DNA of 64,000 bases from Rhizobium sp. NZLR1 (lineage in GTDB: Bacteria > Pseudomonadota > Alphaproteobacteria > Rhizobiales > Rhizobiaceae). The translations under genes and the position numbers were made by a program. Positions 19,847 through 28,760 of the stretch are shown piece after piece; positions within the stretch are counted from its first letter, which is position 1; each line of letters opens with the position of its first letter. The stretch is taken from assembly GCF_017357385.1 (NCBI RefSeq), contig NZ_CP071636.1, positions 186,001-250,000 on the forward strand, given 5' to 3'. Below the pieces are notes generated by a model. It saw nothing but the letters and a program-made list of their open reading frames with translations. It did no database searches and was not told where the DNA came from.

Positions 19847-20152
19847 ATGGACGAGCCAGAGCGCTGGCGCGACATGGCAAGCGCACCGAAGGACGGCAGT
19901 CGGATTCTCGTCACGATCCGTCAGTCCGAACAGGGGCCGGCAGAAGTTGACCTCGCATATTGGTCGAATGGCGATCATTTCGGTGCAGAAGGCTGGCGCG
20001 CCTCTGATTCCTCACCTGGCCGCATCATCGAATATGCCGCGCCGGAACTGAAGTGCTGGATGCCGATGCCCTCTGCCAATCTCAATCGCACCTCGATGCC
20101 CGCACCCTGGGAAGGCGAGGACGCTCAGCAGCTCGACGGGTCAGGAATTTAA
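19847..20152 (+). CDS. Small hypothetical protein (WRDMASAPKDG type)
   Basis: 101 residues. The start at 19847 is chosen for its strong AGGAGGA Shine-Dalgarno at 19834-19840; an in-frame GTG at 19772 would add 25 residues not resembling the rest. The sequence begins MDEPERWRDMASAPKDGSRI and is rich in Trp and acidic residues, with a core (DLAYWSNGDHF, then CWMPMP) like short proteins often found in rhizobial accessory DNA and phage-related regions. There is no signal peptide or membrane segment. Function unknown; it lies between the IS remnant and rsgA. Confidence 0.6.
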   Translation: MDEPERWRDMASAPKDGSRILVTIRQSEQGPAEVDLAYWSNGDHFGAEGWRASDSSPGRIIEYAAPELKCWMPMPSANLNRTSMPAPWEGEDAQQLDGSGI

Positions 20153-20300
20153 GAACTCGCGCCAAGAGCGTTGTTCACAAGGCCATAGTTCGGCGTCGAC
20201 CGTCGCAACAATATCAGCGGCCCTTCGGCGGTTGAGAGACAACCTGCAGCCGGAGTTCGCCTGTTTAAAAAAATCTTGATGTGCTGCGGCGCGTAACCCC

Positions 20301-21323
20301 CTACAGGTTCTTCCTCCGGATTGTCTTGTTGCCGCGCGGTCCAGTTTCCTGTGGCGAGTTCTTCACATTCTCGTCGAATAGCGCCCGCCATCGGGACAAT
20401 CGATCACGAGACAAAGCTCCGGCATCCACGGCCGACAGCACTGCGCAGCCAGGTTCGTGCTGGTGGCTACAGTTCCGGAACCGGCAATTTGGCGCCAGCT
20501 CGGTTATTTCTGAATATAATGCGTCGATACCATCGGCAGCGTCGCTCACCTGGAGGGTACGCATTCCAGGCGTATCGATGACCCATCCACCCCCTGCAAT
20601 TGGGTGGATTGAGCGTGCTGTTGTCGTATGGCTGCCCTTGGCATCATGCTCTCGAATGCCGCCAGTCTTTTGAGACTGGTCACCGCGTAGTCCTGCCAAA
20701 GCATTGACTAACGTCGATTTACCGACCCCGGAGGAGCCGACGAGCGCAATCGTCTGCCCGGGCTGACACCACGGTGCGAGAGCGGCCGCGGCATCTATAG
20801 ATCGCGCGTCCAGTACCACGACGGGCAGATCGCGTTGCAGCGCCGCTGCGTCGCGCCGATAGATAGGTACGTCGTCGGTGGTATCCGCTTTTGTGAGGAC
20901 GATTACGGGCGCCGTTCCTGCCTGATTGGCGAGTGCGATGTAGCGTTCCAATCTGGCCACGTTGAAGTCCAAATTGCAGGACGTGACGATCAATAATGTA
21001 TCGACATTGGAAGCACCGAGCTGGTAGGTAGCTCGGCCTTCGGTCCGGCGCTGCAGCAACGTTCTGCGCTCCAGACGCCGAACCAACGCATGATCGTGCG
21101 GCTCGACCAGCACCCAGTCGCCCACGGCGAACTCGCCGGTGTTGATTTGATGCGATATCTTCAGCTTCGCTAGACCCGTTGGCGAGACAATGCTCAGACG
21201 ACTACGGTGAACCTCGGCAATGCGCCGTGGGACGAGATCGCTCTCTGCTGATGTCAGCTGATCCGAAAAGAATTCAGACCATCCCTGCGATTTGAGGAAT
21301 GCAGATTCGCTTTCAAGGTTCAA
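20301..21323 (-). CDS. rsgA: Ribosome small-subunit-dependent GTPase A
   Basis: 340 residues, the family's usual size. An N-terminal OB-fold-like part (about 35-100) is followed by a circularly permuted GTPase: G4 TKAD (144-147) precedes G1 GSSGVGKST (196-204) and G3 DTPG (250-253). The C-terminal zinc knuckle has Cys280, Cys285, His287 and Cys293 (CRFRNCSHQHEPGC). The protein acts late in 30S subunit maturation. It is unlike the typical chromosomal setting because it stands alone among accessory genes and remnants, so it may be a second, laterally acquired copy; this is inference. Confidence 0.95.
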   Translation of the reverse strand: MNLESESAFLKSQGWSEFFSDQLTSAESDLVPRRIAEVHRSRLSIVSPTGLAKLKISHQINTGEFAVGDWVLVEPHDHALVRRLERRTLLQRRTEGRATYQLGASNVDTLLIVTSCNLDFNVARLERYIALANQAGTAPVIVLTKADTTDDVPIYRRDAAALQRDLPVVVLDARSIDAAAALAPWCQPGQTIALVGSSGVGKSTLVNALAGLRGDQSQKTGGIREHDAKGSHTTTARSIHPIAGGGWVIDTPGMRTLQVSDAADGIDALYSEITELAPNCRFRNCSHQHEPGCAVLSAVDAGALSRDRLSRWRALFDENVKNSPQETGPRGNKTIRRKNL

Positions 21324-21636
21324 AGACCAGGTAGTGGGTGCTGTGTCGCGTTCGATGGGCTAACTCCGTCCTGTAGAAATCGGCGGTTTCAGTTAGGGGG
21401 CAAGTATCACATTTTCCGGCTTTGTGCTGATCATGCGTGCATGAACGCTGCGGGCGGCAGCTTGTCCGCTCCCCTATCAGGACTTGCGAAACGCGCTGAG
21501 GTATAAGGCTGCCCAATTGAGGAGGCTGTGGTGCGACAAGCGAGCTTGAGCTGGCGCGATTTTGAATCCAAAGGACGTCGAAGCGCAAGCGGCACGCATC
21601 TGCTCGGGTTATGAGGTGAGGTAAGCTGGAGCTCTG
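21324..21636. other. Non-coding or decayed stretch, nothing recognised
   Basis: 313 bases between rsgA and the DUF2277 gene. Open frames here have no ribosome site or recognisable protein pattern. No tRNA, terminator or IS end was recognised. It includes the promoter region of rsgA on the minus strand. Confidence 0.4.
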
Positions 21637-21903
21637 TTACGCGAAGCGCATCGCTGTTTTCGCGCGCGCCTTTGCAGCAACTTCCTCTCGATCGCGAGGG
21701 GGTTGGAAGGTCTCAAGCGAACTGAGCAGCTCGTGGGCGCATTTCGTGATCGCAATGACCGCCTGCTCGAACGCCGCCTCATTGCGTTTCGACGGCTTGG
21801 TGGTTCCGCTCAACTTGCGCACGAACTGAAGCGCGGCGTCATGGACCTCCTCGTCCGTAGCTGGCGGATCGAAATTGAATAGGGGTTTGATATTTCGGCA
21901 CAT
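21637..21903 (-). CDS. DUF2277 family protein
   Basis: 88 residues beginning MCRNIKPLFNFDPPATDEEV, the characteristic opening of DUF2277 proteins, which fixes the start at 21903 rather than an upstream in-frame ATG at 21933. A helical small protein follows (LQFVRKLSGTTKPSKRNEAA). No signal peptide. Function unknown in the family, although it is widely conserved in bacteria. Stands alone. Confidence 0.85.
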   Translation of the reverse strand: MCRNIKPLFNFDPPATDEEVHDAALQFVRKLSGTTKPSKRNEAAFEQAVIAITKCAHELLSSLETFQPPRDREEVAAKARAKTAMRFA

Positions 21904-22069
21904 GGCTTTCTCCCGATCGCCTCTCTCTTCCACCGAGAAGAGGATTGCTTCATATAAAGTAGTCGCGTGAGCGTGATTTACAAACGGACCGCTTCGCCGC
22001 GGTCGGGTCCACGCACCGCGGAAGCAGCGTCCCCGCTTCGGGGTTGTCCCCGTGACTTTGGCGTTGTCA

Positions 22070-22117
22070 GAGCATGATGCCGAAAAGTGTGAGCGGTTTT
22101 CTCATAACATCATGCTC
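22070..22117 (+). repeat. Palindromic repeat, family B (copy 1)
   Basis: Outer arms GAGCATGATG (22070-22079) and CATCATGCTC (22108-22117) are perfect complements. Inside lie GAAAA/TTTTC and a loop GTGTGAGCGG, close to the GTGTGCAGCGG loop of family A, so the two families look related. A partial copy lacking the left arm is at 53525-53554. Confidence 0.7.
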
Positions 22118-22130
22118 TAACTCTTTAATG

Positions 22131-22177
22131 TAGAACAGGATTCAGATTTTAGGCCGACCCGGTCTAAAATCATCCTA
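22131..22177 (+). repeat. Palindromic repeat, family C (copy 1)
   Basis: Begins TAGAACAGGATTCA and closes with ATCCTA. An inner perfect 8-bp stem GATTTTAG (22145-22152) / CTAAAATC (22164-22171) surrounds GCCGACCCGGT. Related copies are at 44083-44131 (opposite strand) and 53568-53612. It directly follows family B copy 1, and the same B-then-C order is seen near 53.5 kb. Confidence 0.7.
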
Positions 22178-22245
22178 TGGCGGCCTCGCATTGCCAGTCG
22201 AAAGTGCCGAAAAGACGTTGATATTGAACCAGTGCTCCCAATCAA

Positions 22246-23316
22246 TCAGGCGGGCATCAATCGCTTTTCAGTCTTAGCGTCGAACAGATGCAGCTTGCTG
22301 AGGTCAGGGGCAAGGCCGAGCTTATCACCCGCACGGAGTTCAAGGCGCTCCCTCACCGTCACAACGAGGTTATCGGCACCGAGCTTGGCGGTGACCTGGA
22401 TCTCGGCTCCGGTCGGCTCGACAAGGGCGACTTCAGCCGTCACGGGACCTTGTCCGATCGTCAGGTGCTCAGGCCGGATGCCATAGGTGATTGCGGCGCC
22501 GCGCGCCAATGTTGTCCCTTCGGGCAATGGCAGCCTTCCACCGCCATCCGCGACGAATTCAACCGGTCCCGACCTGCTGACCTGCCCGTGAATGAGGTTC
22601 ATCCCCGGAGACCCGATGAACCCTGCTACGAACAGGTTCGCCGGCTGGTCGTAGAGATCGAGAGGGGAGCCTATCTGCTCTACGAAGCCGTCCCGCATCA
22701 CGACGATGCGATCGGCCATCGTCATTGCCTCGATTTGGTCGTGAGTGACGTAAATTGTTGTTGTCTTCAGTCGCTGGTGCAGTTGCTTGATTTCGGAGCG
22801 CATCTGAACGCGCAGCTTCGCGTCCAGATTGGATAATGGCTCGTCGAATAGAAAGACCTGCGGATTACGCACGATCGCACGGCCCATCGCCACACGCTGG
22901 CGCTGGCCGCCCGATAGATTTCTCGGATATCTGCCGAGGAGATGCTCGAGCCCAAGGATTTGGGCAGCCTCCCGAACACGCTGCTTCGTCTGCTCTTTGG
23001 GAGCTCTCGCCAGCTTCAGCGAAAATCCCATATTCGCCTCGACCGTCAGATGCGGGTAAAGCGCGTAGGACTGGAAGACCATGGCAATGTCGCGCTCTTT
23101 CGGTGCGACGTTGTTCACGACCTTGCTGCCGATCGAAATTCTGCCGTCGGAAATCTCTTCGAGGCCGGCGATCATTCGCAACAATGTCGACTTTCCGCAG
23201 CCGGAAGGGCCGACGAGGATCACGAATTCCCCGTCGTCGATATGAATATTCACCCCATGCAGGACTTCGAAGTGACCGTAGCTCTTACGGGCATTCGCCA
23301 CACTTACTGACGCCAT
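22246..23316 (-). CDS. Sugar ABC transporter ATP-binding protein (UgpC/MsmK/MalK type)
   Basis: 356 residues. Walker A GPSGCGKST (36-44), the ABC signature LSGGQRQRV, Walker B VFLFDEPLSNLDA, the H-loop TIYVTHDQ and a C-terminal TOBE-like regulatory extension (GIRPEHLTIG) identify the energy subunit of a CUT1 carbohydrate importer. The start at 23316 (MASVSVANARKSYG) matches the family N-terminus; the frame upstream merely reads through a palindromic repeat. It is the last gene of the amino-sugar operon, separated from kbaZ by 124 bases carrying repeat A copy 2. It would power the permeases encoded at 25701-27475. Confidence 0.93.
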   Translation of the reverse strand: MASVSVANARKSYGHFEVLHGVNIHIDDGEFVILVGPSGCGKSTLLRMIAGLEEISDGRISIGSKVVNNVAPKERDIAMVFQSYALYPHLTVEANMGFSLKLARAPKEQTKQRVREAAQILGLEHLLGRYPRNLSGGQRQRVAMGRAIVRNPQVFLFDEPLSNLDAKLRVQMRSEIKQLHQRLKTTTIYVTHDQIEAMTMADRIVVMRDGFVEQIGSPLDLYDQPANLFVAGFIGSPGMNLIHGQVSRSGPVEFVADGGGRLPLPEGTTLARGAAITYGIRPEHLTIGQGPVTAEVALVEPTGAEIQVTAKLGADNLVVTVRERLELRAGDKLGLAPDLSKLHLFDAKTEKRLMPA

Positions 23317-23356
23317 GATTTTCTCCGGCTGGATGTTCGTAGTTCGACGAGCAGCC

Positions 23357-23424
23357 TTTAGTCCTTTGTTTTTATGCATGTCGTTATCCCGGAACCGCTG
23401 CACACTTCCGGGCGACATGCTTTA
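23357..23424 (-). repeat. Dispersed palindromic repeat, family A (copy 2)
   Basis: Outer arms at 23376-23383 and 23413-23420 and, read on the minus strand, the inner stem CCCGGAA/TTCCGGG around GTGTGCAGCGG, followed by ATAAAAACAAAGGACTAAAG. It lies inside the sugar operon between kbaZ and the ATPase gene, oriented with transcription. Confidence 0.85.
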
Positions 23425-23440
23425 AGCGGCTGCAAACTGC

Positions 23441-24739
23441 TCATTGCATTGCGGTCGCGGCAGAATAGGGAGCCAAGGCCGCGTCGATGGCTGAAAGACA
23501 GAGTTTTCGGGCATTGGGATCGACCCGCTTTGACACCACGTCCGGATATAACCGCCCGAGATACTGGCTGATCAATGTCTCGGGAATGGCGTCCGGGAGC
23601 CGGTTGAACAATGCGTCGACTGCCGCGGCTGCCCTTGGATCAGGCCAGTAGTAGCGAATACGATCGCTATAGCTGAAATGCCGCTGCAGGCGCTCTTCAT
23701 CGGGGCTGCCGCTATAGTGCCCTGCCCAGTGCGCCGGTTGCTCCACCATCATTGTTTCCATGGTCGCGGCCAGTCCGGTTCCCGGTGTCGTTCCGGCGAG
23801 GATGCCGGCAATCGCATCGAGACCGTAGAGGGCCTCGCGAAGCGCGAACGTCAGCCCGGGTCCTACCTTGAGAATGGCAAAGCCGCCGTCGACCAGAGCG
23901 GACAAAGCGCTGGTCGGCTGGTAGTCCGTGGAATGCGCTTCGAAAACCAGCCCCGGCATTTCGTCCAGCGACTGAATAAGACTGGTCGCTCGTTCGGGCT
24001 TGTAAAGGACCACGTTCGTGTTGCCGAATTCGACGCCCGGCTGAACCACGATACCGATCACCCGATCCATTGCCGAAGCCAAACCAGCTTGGGAAAATGA
24101 TGTCTGATGGACCGCCAGTGTCCTCACTGCCGCATCGGCACGGGTGATGTCGATTTCTTCGAGTGCGTGAGTTGCACCGCCGGGAGGCGGCACCTCGGTC
24201 CCGATGATATACACCGGCGGGCGCCGGCCGCAGCGATGAGCGGCCTCTTCGGCAGCTTTTGCCAGTTGCGCGGCGCGGACGGCGGTGATCTCGTCGTCAA
24301 GTGCAGCCGGTTCGCCGGCGCAGCCCATGGAAGTGTCGAGATGCAGCTTCTCAAACCCGGCTTCCACATAGGCTGTGACCATGGCCGAGGCGCGCGCCAT
24401 TGCTTCCTGCGCCGACAGCTTCCTCCATGGGTTCGGACCAAGATGATCGCCGCCCAGGATGACGCGTTCGGCTGGAAAACCAACGGCCGTGGCGACGTTT
24501 TCGATGAAGCGGCGAAAGTCCGGTGGCGTCATCCCGGTATAGCCGCCTTCCTGATTGACCTGATTGCAGGTGGCTTCGATGAGGACTGGCCGATCCTCCG
24601 CGGCGGCGCGGCGGAGCGTGGCCTCGATTACCAGAGGATGCGCTGAGCAGACCGAGGTGATCCCGCGTGGACAGGCGAGATTTCTCGCGCCGAAAAGCTT
24701 TCGAAGCGCGGTCTGCCGGTTCTCTTCGATCTGCGTCAT
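23441..24739 (-). CDS. kbaZ: KbaZ/GatZ-family protein (tagatose-bisphosphate aldolase non-catalytic subunit or tagatose-6-P 4-epimerase)
   Basis: 432-residue TIM-barrel protein of the GatZ/KbaZ (COG4573) family; GITSVCSAHPLVIEATLR, VLIEATCNQVNQEGGYTGM and LGGDHLGPNPW are diagnostic. In enterobacteria these proteins stabilise the class II aldolase GatY/KbaY, but no such aldolase is encoded here. From memory, a family member in an Agrobacterium galactitol pathway has been described as a D-tagatose-6-phosphate 4-epimerase. The gene overlaps agaS by four bases (ATGA at 24736-24739), so it probably acts directly on the AgaS product. Which activity it has cannot be decided from sequence alone. Confidence 0.9.
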   Translation of the reverse strand: MTQIEENRQTALRKLFGARNLACPRGITSVCSAHPLVIEATLRRAAAEDRPVLIEATCNQVNQEGGYTGMTPPDFRRFIENVATAVGFPAERVILGGDHLGPNPWRKLSAQEAMARASAMVTAYVEAGFEKLHLDTSMGCAGEPAALDDEITAVRAAQLAKAAEEAAHRCGRRPPVYIIGTEVPPPGGATHALEEIDITRADAAVRTLAVHQTSFSQAGLASAMDRVIGIVVQPGVEFGNTNVVLYKPERATSLIQSLDEMPGLVFEAHSTDYQPTSALSALVDGGFAILKVGPGLTFALREALYGLDAIAGILAGTTPGTGLAATMETMMVEQPAHWAGHYSGSPDEERLQRHFSYSDRIRYYWPDPRAAAAVDALFNRLPDAIPETLISQYLGRLYPDVVSKRVDPNARKLCLSAIDAALAPYSAATAMQ

Positions 24740-25689
24740 GCCAGCTTCACGACCTTGGTCAGGTGGCGGGGAGATACCGTATCGATCTGCCGAGCCTGAG
24801 CGGCGCGCTCGCCGAGGACCTGCAGCGCGGGAAGGACGACCAGACCCGCGAGCGAAAGATCGACATCCACCGCGAGCTCCACATCGCCGGGGCCGCCGAG
24901 GCCAATGACGACGGCGCCCTTCTCTTTCAATTCGCCAACCAGCTTTATTTCCGCCTCTCTCTGGTCGGAGCTGTAGAGCATCACCACCGCCGTTTTTCGG
25001 TCGACGAGGCTGATCGGCCCGTGACGGTACTCCAGGGGGTGGAAGGCTTGCGTCATGATCTGGCTCATTTCCATGAGCTTCAGGGCGCCTTCCAGGGCGA
25101 TGCCGAACAGCGGACCTCCGCCAAGAAACACGAAGTGGGTTCTGTCTGCGATGATGCCGGGAAGCGCATGATCGAGAGCGCCGGCGAGCTTGCGGGCGGA
25201 ACCGACAACGGAGCCCGGCACATGCCGCCCGATCATCTGCAGTCCAAGAAGGACCATCAGGCTTGCCGAAACCGTCATGACGATGCCTTCGTCGGGATGG
25301 GTTTCGGCAGAAACCAGCCGATCACAGTTTTTGGCAAGAGAGCTTTCTGGTTCGACGGTTAGAGCAGTGACGAACGCGCCGGCGGCACGGCTCGCTTTCG
25401 CGGCAGCAACTGTCTCCGTCGTCTCACCGCTCCGCGAAAGCGCCACTACATGCGTGTCACGCCACTCGGACCAGAATGCCGAGGGCCGGTTTTGCCATTC
25501 GGCGCCAGGGACTGCAATCGCCCTTCGCCCGGCCATATTGGAATAGGCCGCAAGCGAGAGCGCGAGATTGAAGGAAGTGCCGCAGCCTACGAAGACGAGT
25601 AGCTTGAAGCGGTCATCGGCGGGGTTAACGCCAATGGCCTTTTCCCAATAGGGAAATTGCTCGAAAATAACCTTTTCGGTCGTATTCAT
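24736..25689 (-). CDS. agaS: SIS-domain protein, AgaS-type ketose/aldose isomerase-deaminase
   Basis: 317 residues with two SIS folds. Sugar-phosphate binding segments GCGTSFN (36-42) and SRSGETTET (about 85-93), and the catalytic-side motif HPLEYRHGPISLVD in the second half, match AgaS/GlmS-isomerase-like enzymes. AgaS converts galactosamine-6-phosphate to tagatose-6-phosphate and ammonia. The start at 25689 has GGAG eight bases upstream. It follows the permease gene by 11 bases and overlaps kbaZ by four. A FrlB-like deglycase on another amino-sugar phosphate is an alternative. Confidence 0.8.
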   Translation of the reverse strand: MNTTEKVIFEQFPYWEKAIGVNPADDRFKLLVFVGCGTSFNLALSLAAYSNMAGRRAIAVPGAEWQNRPSAFWSEWRDTHVVALSRSGETTETVAAAKASRAAGAFVTALTVEPESSLAKNCDRLVSAETHPDEGIVMTVSASLMVLLGLQMIGRHVPGSVVGSARKLAGALDHALPGIIADRTHFVFLGGGPLFGIALEGALKLMEMSQIMTQAFHPLEYRHGPISLVDRKTAVVMLYSSDQREAEIKLVGELKEKGAVVIGLGGPGDVELAVDVDLSLAGLVVLPALQVLGERAAQARQIDTVSPRHLTKVVKLA

Positions 25690-25700
25690 GAAGTCTCCGA

Positions 25701-26558
25701 TTATTTGACCGAACCAGCCAGCAGGCCGCTGACGAGGTAACGGTTGAGAAAAATGACGACGAGGGCGGGGATGACGATCGCGATCGAGCCGCTGGCCGTG
25801 ATCAGGCCGTAATCGATGAAGTTCTTCGTCACGAATTCCGGGATGAGCACTGTCAAGGGCTTGGTCGCCTGCGGCGAGAAGATGAGCGGGACAAGGTATT
25901 GTCCCCAGGCCCCCAGGAAGGTCAGGATCGCCGCTGCCGTCAGCCCGGGTCCGGCGAGCGGCAGGACGATGTTGAAGAAGATGTAAAGCCTGCCGGCGCC
26001 ATCGAGCTGCGCTGCTTCCTCCAGCGCGATCGGAAGAGCTTCGAAGACACTTCTAAGCAGCCAGAGCGAAAGCGGTAGGAATGCCGAAACATAAATCAGC
26101 GCGACGCCGACATAGGTGTCGACGAGATGCAGCTTGATCATGATCTGGTAGAGCGGGATCAGCACCGCGTAAGCGGGAATGGCGAGCGTCGCAACGACGG
26201 CAACGAAGAGTGTTTTCCTGCCGGGGAACTGAAGCCGCGTGAAGGCGTAAGCTCCGAGCGCGGATATTGCGACGCAGAACAGCGTCGCTGCGACGGAGGT
26301 CACGATGCTGTTCAGCAAAGCGGCGCGAAACTGCTTGAAGACCTCCACCCCTCCGATCCGCGCAATGTTGATGCCGAACAACCGCGAATAGTGATCCAGC
26401 GTAAAGTGCTGCGGAAAAAAGTTGATAGGGCGGACCGAGAAGTCTTCGCTTGGCGTGACCGAACTCGCAATGGTCCAGTAGATCGGCCCCAAAGACCAGA
26501 TCAACAGCACGAGGACACCGACCCAGATCATCATTCGATAGGCAAGAGTGGCTTTCAT
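25701..26558 (-). CDS. Sugar ABC transporter permease (MalG type)
   Basis: 285 residues, six hydrophobic segments. A cytoplasmic loop EEAAQLDGAGRLYIFFNIVL carries the EAA motif that docks the ATPase. The start at 26558 (MKATLAYRMM) overlaps the stop of the partner permease by one base; a longer in-frame start would overlap it deeply and adds non-membrane sequence. Inner-membrane component of the CUT1 importer. Confidence 0.92.
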   Translation of the reverse strand: MKATLAYRMMIWVGVLVLLIWSLGPIYWTIASSVTPSEDFSVRPINFFPQHFTLDHYSRLFGINIARIGGVEVFKQFRAALLNSIVTSVAATLFCVAISALGAYAFTRLQFPGRKTLFVAVVATLAIPAYAVLIPLYQIMIKLHLVDTYVGVALIYVSAFLPLSLWLLRSVFEALPIALEEAAQLDGAGRLYIFFNIVLPLAGPGLTAAAILTFLGAWGQYLVPLIFSPQATKPLTVLIPEFVTKNFIDYGLITASGSIAIVIPALVVIFLNRYLVSGLLAGSVK

Positions 26559-27475
26559 CAGTCGAACCGTGTGTTGCGGTAAACGCGAAGGACGTAGACG
26601 AGCGAGATCAGCAGAGAGACGAGCGTGATCACCACCGACAGCGCCATTCCGTAGGAAAAGCGGAGGTTCTGGAACGTTTCCAGGTAGATCTGGACCAGCA
26701 CCGGCCTGGTCTCGAGGCTGGCACCTGCCAGGACCCAAGCTTCATCGAAGAGGTTGAAGGCGTTTACCGTTGCGTTCGTCATCGCGACCGCGATCGCGCT
26801 GCGAACGAGGGGAAGGGTTACCCATCCAAACATCTGGACGCGGGTGGCGCCATCGATCCGCGCGGCCTCGTAGAGATGCGTCGGTATGCTCTGCATTGCG
26901 GCGAGAACAATCACGATCGTGAGCGGCATCATTCGCCAGACGTGTACGATCGTCACGGCGACAATTGCGCTGGTGCGATCGTTGAACCAGACATGATTTT
27001 CAAATGCGAGCCCGAGCGCGGAGAGAATGCCGTTCAACAGGCCCGCGCCAGGTTGGTAAATCCAAAGCCAGATGACCGAGTTCACGACGCCGGGCAGCGC
27101 CCAGGGCAGGATCACCGCAGCCAGAAGCCACTGACGCCCGACCTTGATCTGATTGATGAGCGCGGCCGCAAGAACGCCGAACACGGTTTCTGCAGTGACC
27201 GCCAGAACGACGTACATGAGCGTGTTGGTCCAGGTCGTCGCGAGCTGGCCATCGGAGAGCATCCGGCTGTAATTTTCGAGACCGACGAAGGGAGTGCCAG
27301 CCTGCATGGGATTGACCCTGTGCAGACTGTCCCAGACCGTTCGCCCCATCGGGTAGAAGACCAACGCCGCCATCGTGATGACGATCGGCGAGACCAGCAG
27401 AAGCCCAAGCGTGGTGTCGGCATTGAAGCCGACACCACGCTTGCTCGGCAGACCCTCGGACGCGAAGGCAGTCAT
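26558..27475 (-). CDS. Sugar ABC transporter permease (MalF type)
   Basis: 305 residues with six predicted membrane helices beginning at about residue 25 (TTLGLLLVSPIVITMAALVF) and the EAA loop YEAARIDGATRVQMFGWVTL. Four-base overlap with the solute-binding protein gene upstream and one-base overlap with the second permease downstream indicate tight coupling. It forms the membrane channel with the MalG-type subunit. Confidence 0.92.
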   Translation of the reverse strand: MTAFASEGLPSKRGVGFNADTTLGLLLVSPIVITMAALVFYPMGRTVWDSLHRVNPMQAGTPFVGLENYSRMLSDGQLATTWTNTLMYVVLAVTAETVFGVLAAALINQIKVGRQWLLAAVILPWALPGVVNSVIWLWIYQPGAGLLNGILSALGLAFENHVWFNDRTSAIVAVTIVHVWRMMPLTIVIVLAAMQSIPTHLYEAARIDGATRVQMFGWVTLPLVRSAIAVAMTNATVNAFNLFDEAWVLAGASLETRPVLVQIYLETFQNLRFSYGMALSVVITLVSLLISLVYVLRVYRNTRFD

Positions 27476-28728
27476 TGCGCCATCGCCTGCTTGGCAGCCG
27501 CAGCCATCGCCTCCACCGCTTGATCGACGCTCATCTGGCTTTTAGCCGCACTGTTGATCGCCGTATTCACACCACTCGAGAACTGGGGATACCAAGGCGG
27601 GGTGCCTTGCGGGAAAAGAGGCTCGACGGTCTTGGACTGCGCCACCAGAACATCGCCGCTATTCAGCTTGCCGGCGTCGTTCAGTTCGGAGAGTGCGGAA
27701 GTCCGGGTTGGCAGGAAGCCGTTTGCGGCATTCTTCTTTTGGAAATCCCTGCTCGTAAACCACTTCACGAAGGCGATCGCCGCCTCTTTGTTCGGAGAGA
27801 CGTTCGGTATGGCAAGGGCCTCGGGAAGACCGAAGCTGCGCGTTTCGCCGCTCGCAGTCGGCACCAGAATGGCTTCTACCTGACCGGCGACCTTCGACTG
27901 CTTGGGATCGTTCATCTGGCCGAGACGTCCGGGCTCGCCAGAGATCATGATACTGGTGATGCCCTGCCCGAACATGCTTTCGTTGATCTGGCTGTCCTTG
28001 AGGCCGGTGGATGCCGGGTCGACAAGCCCCTCCTTGAGAAGCATGAGTTCGAAAGCGAGCGCCTTATAACCAGCCGAGTCCGGAGACGTGAAGAGCGGGT
28101 TGAAATCCTTGTCGAAAAGCTCACCGCCGAAGGCCTTCGTCAATAGATACCAGCTCGTCGAAGCACCCTCCGTTGCCGAAAGCGGCAGGCCGATCGGATA
28201 CTGGGCGATGCCCTTTTCCTTAATTTTCTTGGCGGCGGCGACGAGGTCGTCCAGTGTCTTGGGCATTTCCGACACACCAGCATCGGCAAAATGCTTCTTG
28301 TTGACCAACATGACTCGGAAGTCGTTCGTATAGGGAATGCCGAGAAGCTTCCCATCGACGGTGAAGATCTTCGCCACACCGATATCCTTGAGAGTATCGG
28401 CATCGATCACATCATCCAGCGGCAGGAACCAGCCCGCCGCACTGAACTGCCCTGTCCATGACCAGTCGAATTCGGTAACGTCGGCCGGCGCGGTGCCCGC
28501 GACCAGAGCCGTCACCAGCTTGGGCCGGATATCGTCCCAGGAGAGCGTCTGTAGGTCGACATGGATGCCAGTCTCTGCTTCGAAGTCCGCCGCAATGGTC
28601 GGACCCTGGGGTGACGGCATCAACACCGTGATCGACTGGCCGGCGAGCGGTTTTGCGTCGTCCGCCAAAGCGGGCACGGCAAAGACCAAGGCCGCTGAAC
28701 CAAGTAGTCGCAAGACAAATTTGTGCAT
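27472..28728 (-). CDS. Periplasmic sugar-binding protein of CUT1 ABC importer
   Basis: 418 residues. A signal peptide (MHKFVLRLLGSAALVFAVPA, cleavage near ALA/DD) is followed by a family 1 extracellular solute-binding fold (ITVLMPSPQGPTIAADFEAE, then TGIHVDLQTLSWDDI). The start at 28728 is fixed by the signal peptide and a good AAGGATGGG ribosome site; the frame upstream is open but is not signal-like. It lies 32 bases after the kinase gene. The bound sugar is unknown; the operon suggests an amino sugar or a galactose-derived oligosaccharide. Confidence 0.92.
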   Translation of the reverse strand: MHKFVLRLLGSAALVFAVPALADDAKPLAGQSITVLMPSPQGPTIAADFEAETGIHVDLQTLSWDDIRPKLVTALVAGTAPADVTEFDWSWTGQFSAAGWFLPLDDVIDADTLKDIGVAKIFTVDGKLLGIPYTNDFRVMLVNKKHFADAGVSEMPKTLDDLVAAAKKIKEKGIAQYPIGLPLSATEGASTSWYLLTKAFGGELFDKDFNPLFTSPDSAGYKALAFELMLLKEGLVDPASTGLKDSQINESMFGQGITSIMISGEPGRLGQMNDPKQSKVAGQVEAILVPTASGETRSFGLPEALAIPNVSPNKEAAIAFVKWFTSRDFQKKNAANGFLPTRTSALSELNDAGKLNSGDVLVAQSKTVEPLFPQGTPPWYPQFSSGVNTAINSAAKSQMSVDQAVEAMAAAAKQAMAQ

Positions 28729-28760
28729 GTTCCCATCCTTCATTGTTCTTGATGCTCGGT

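Noticed and set aside
22021..22060. Short GC-rich direct and inverted repeats (CCCCGCTTCGGGG-like), considered as CRISPR or small RNA.
   Set aside because: No regular repeat-spacer spacing and no promoter or terminator pair; most simply a small hairpin within intergenic DNA.
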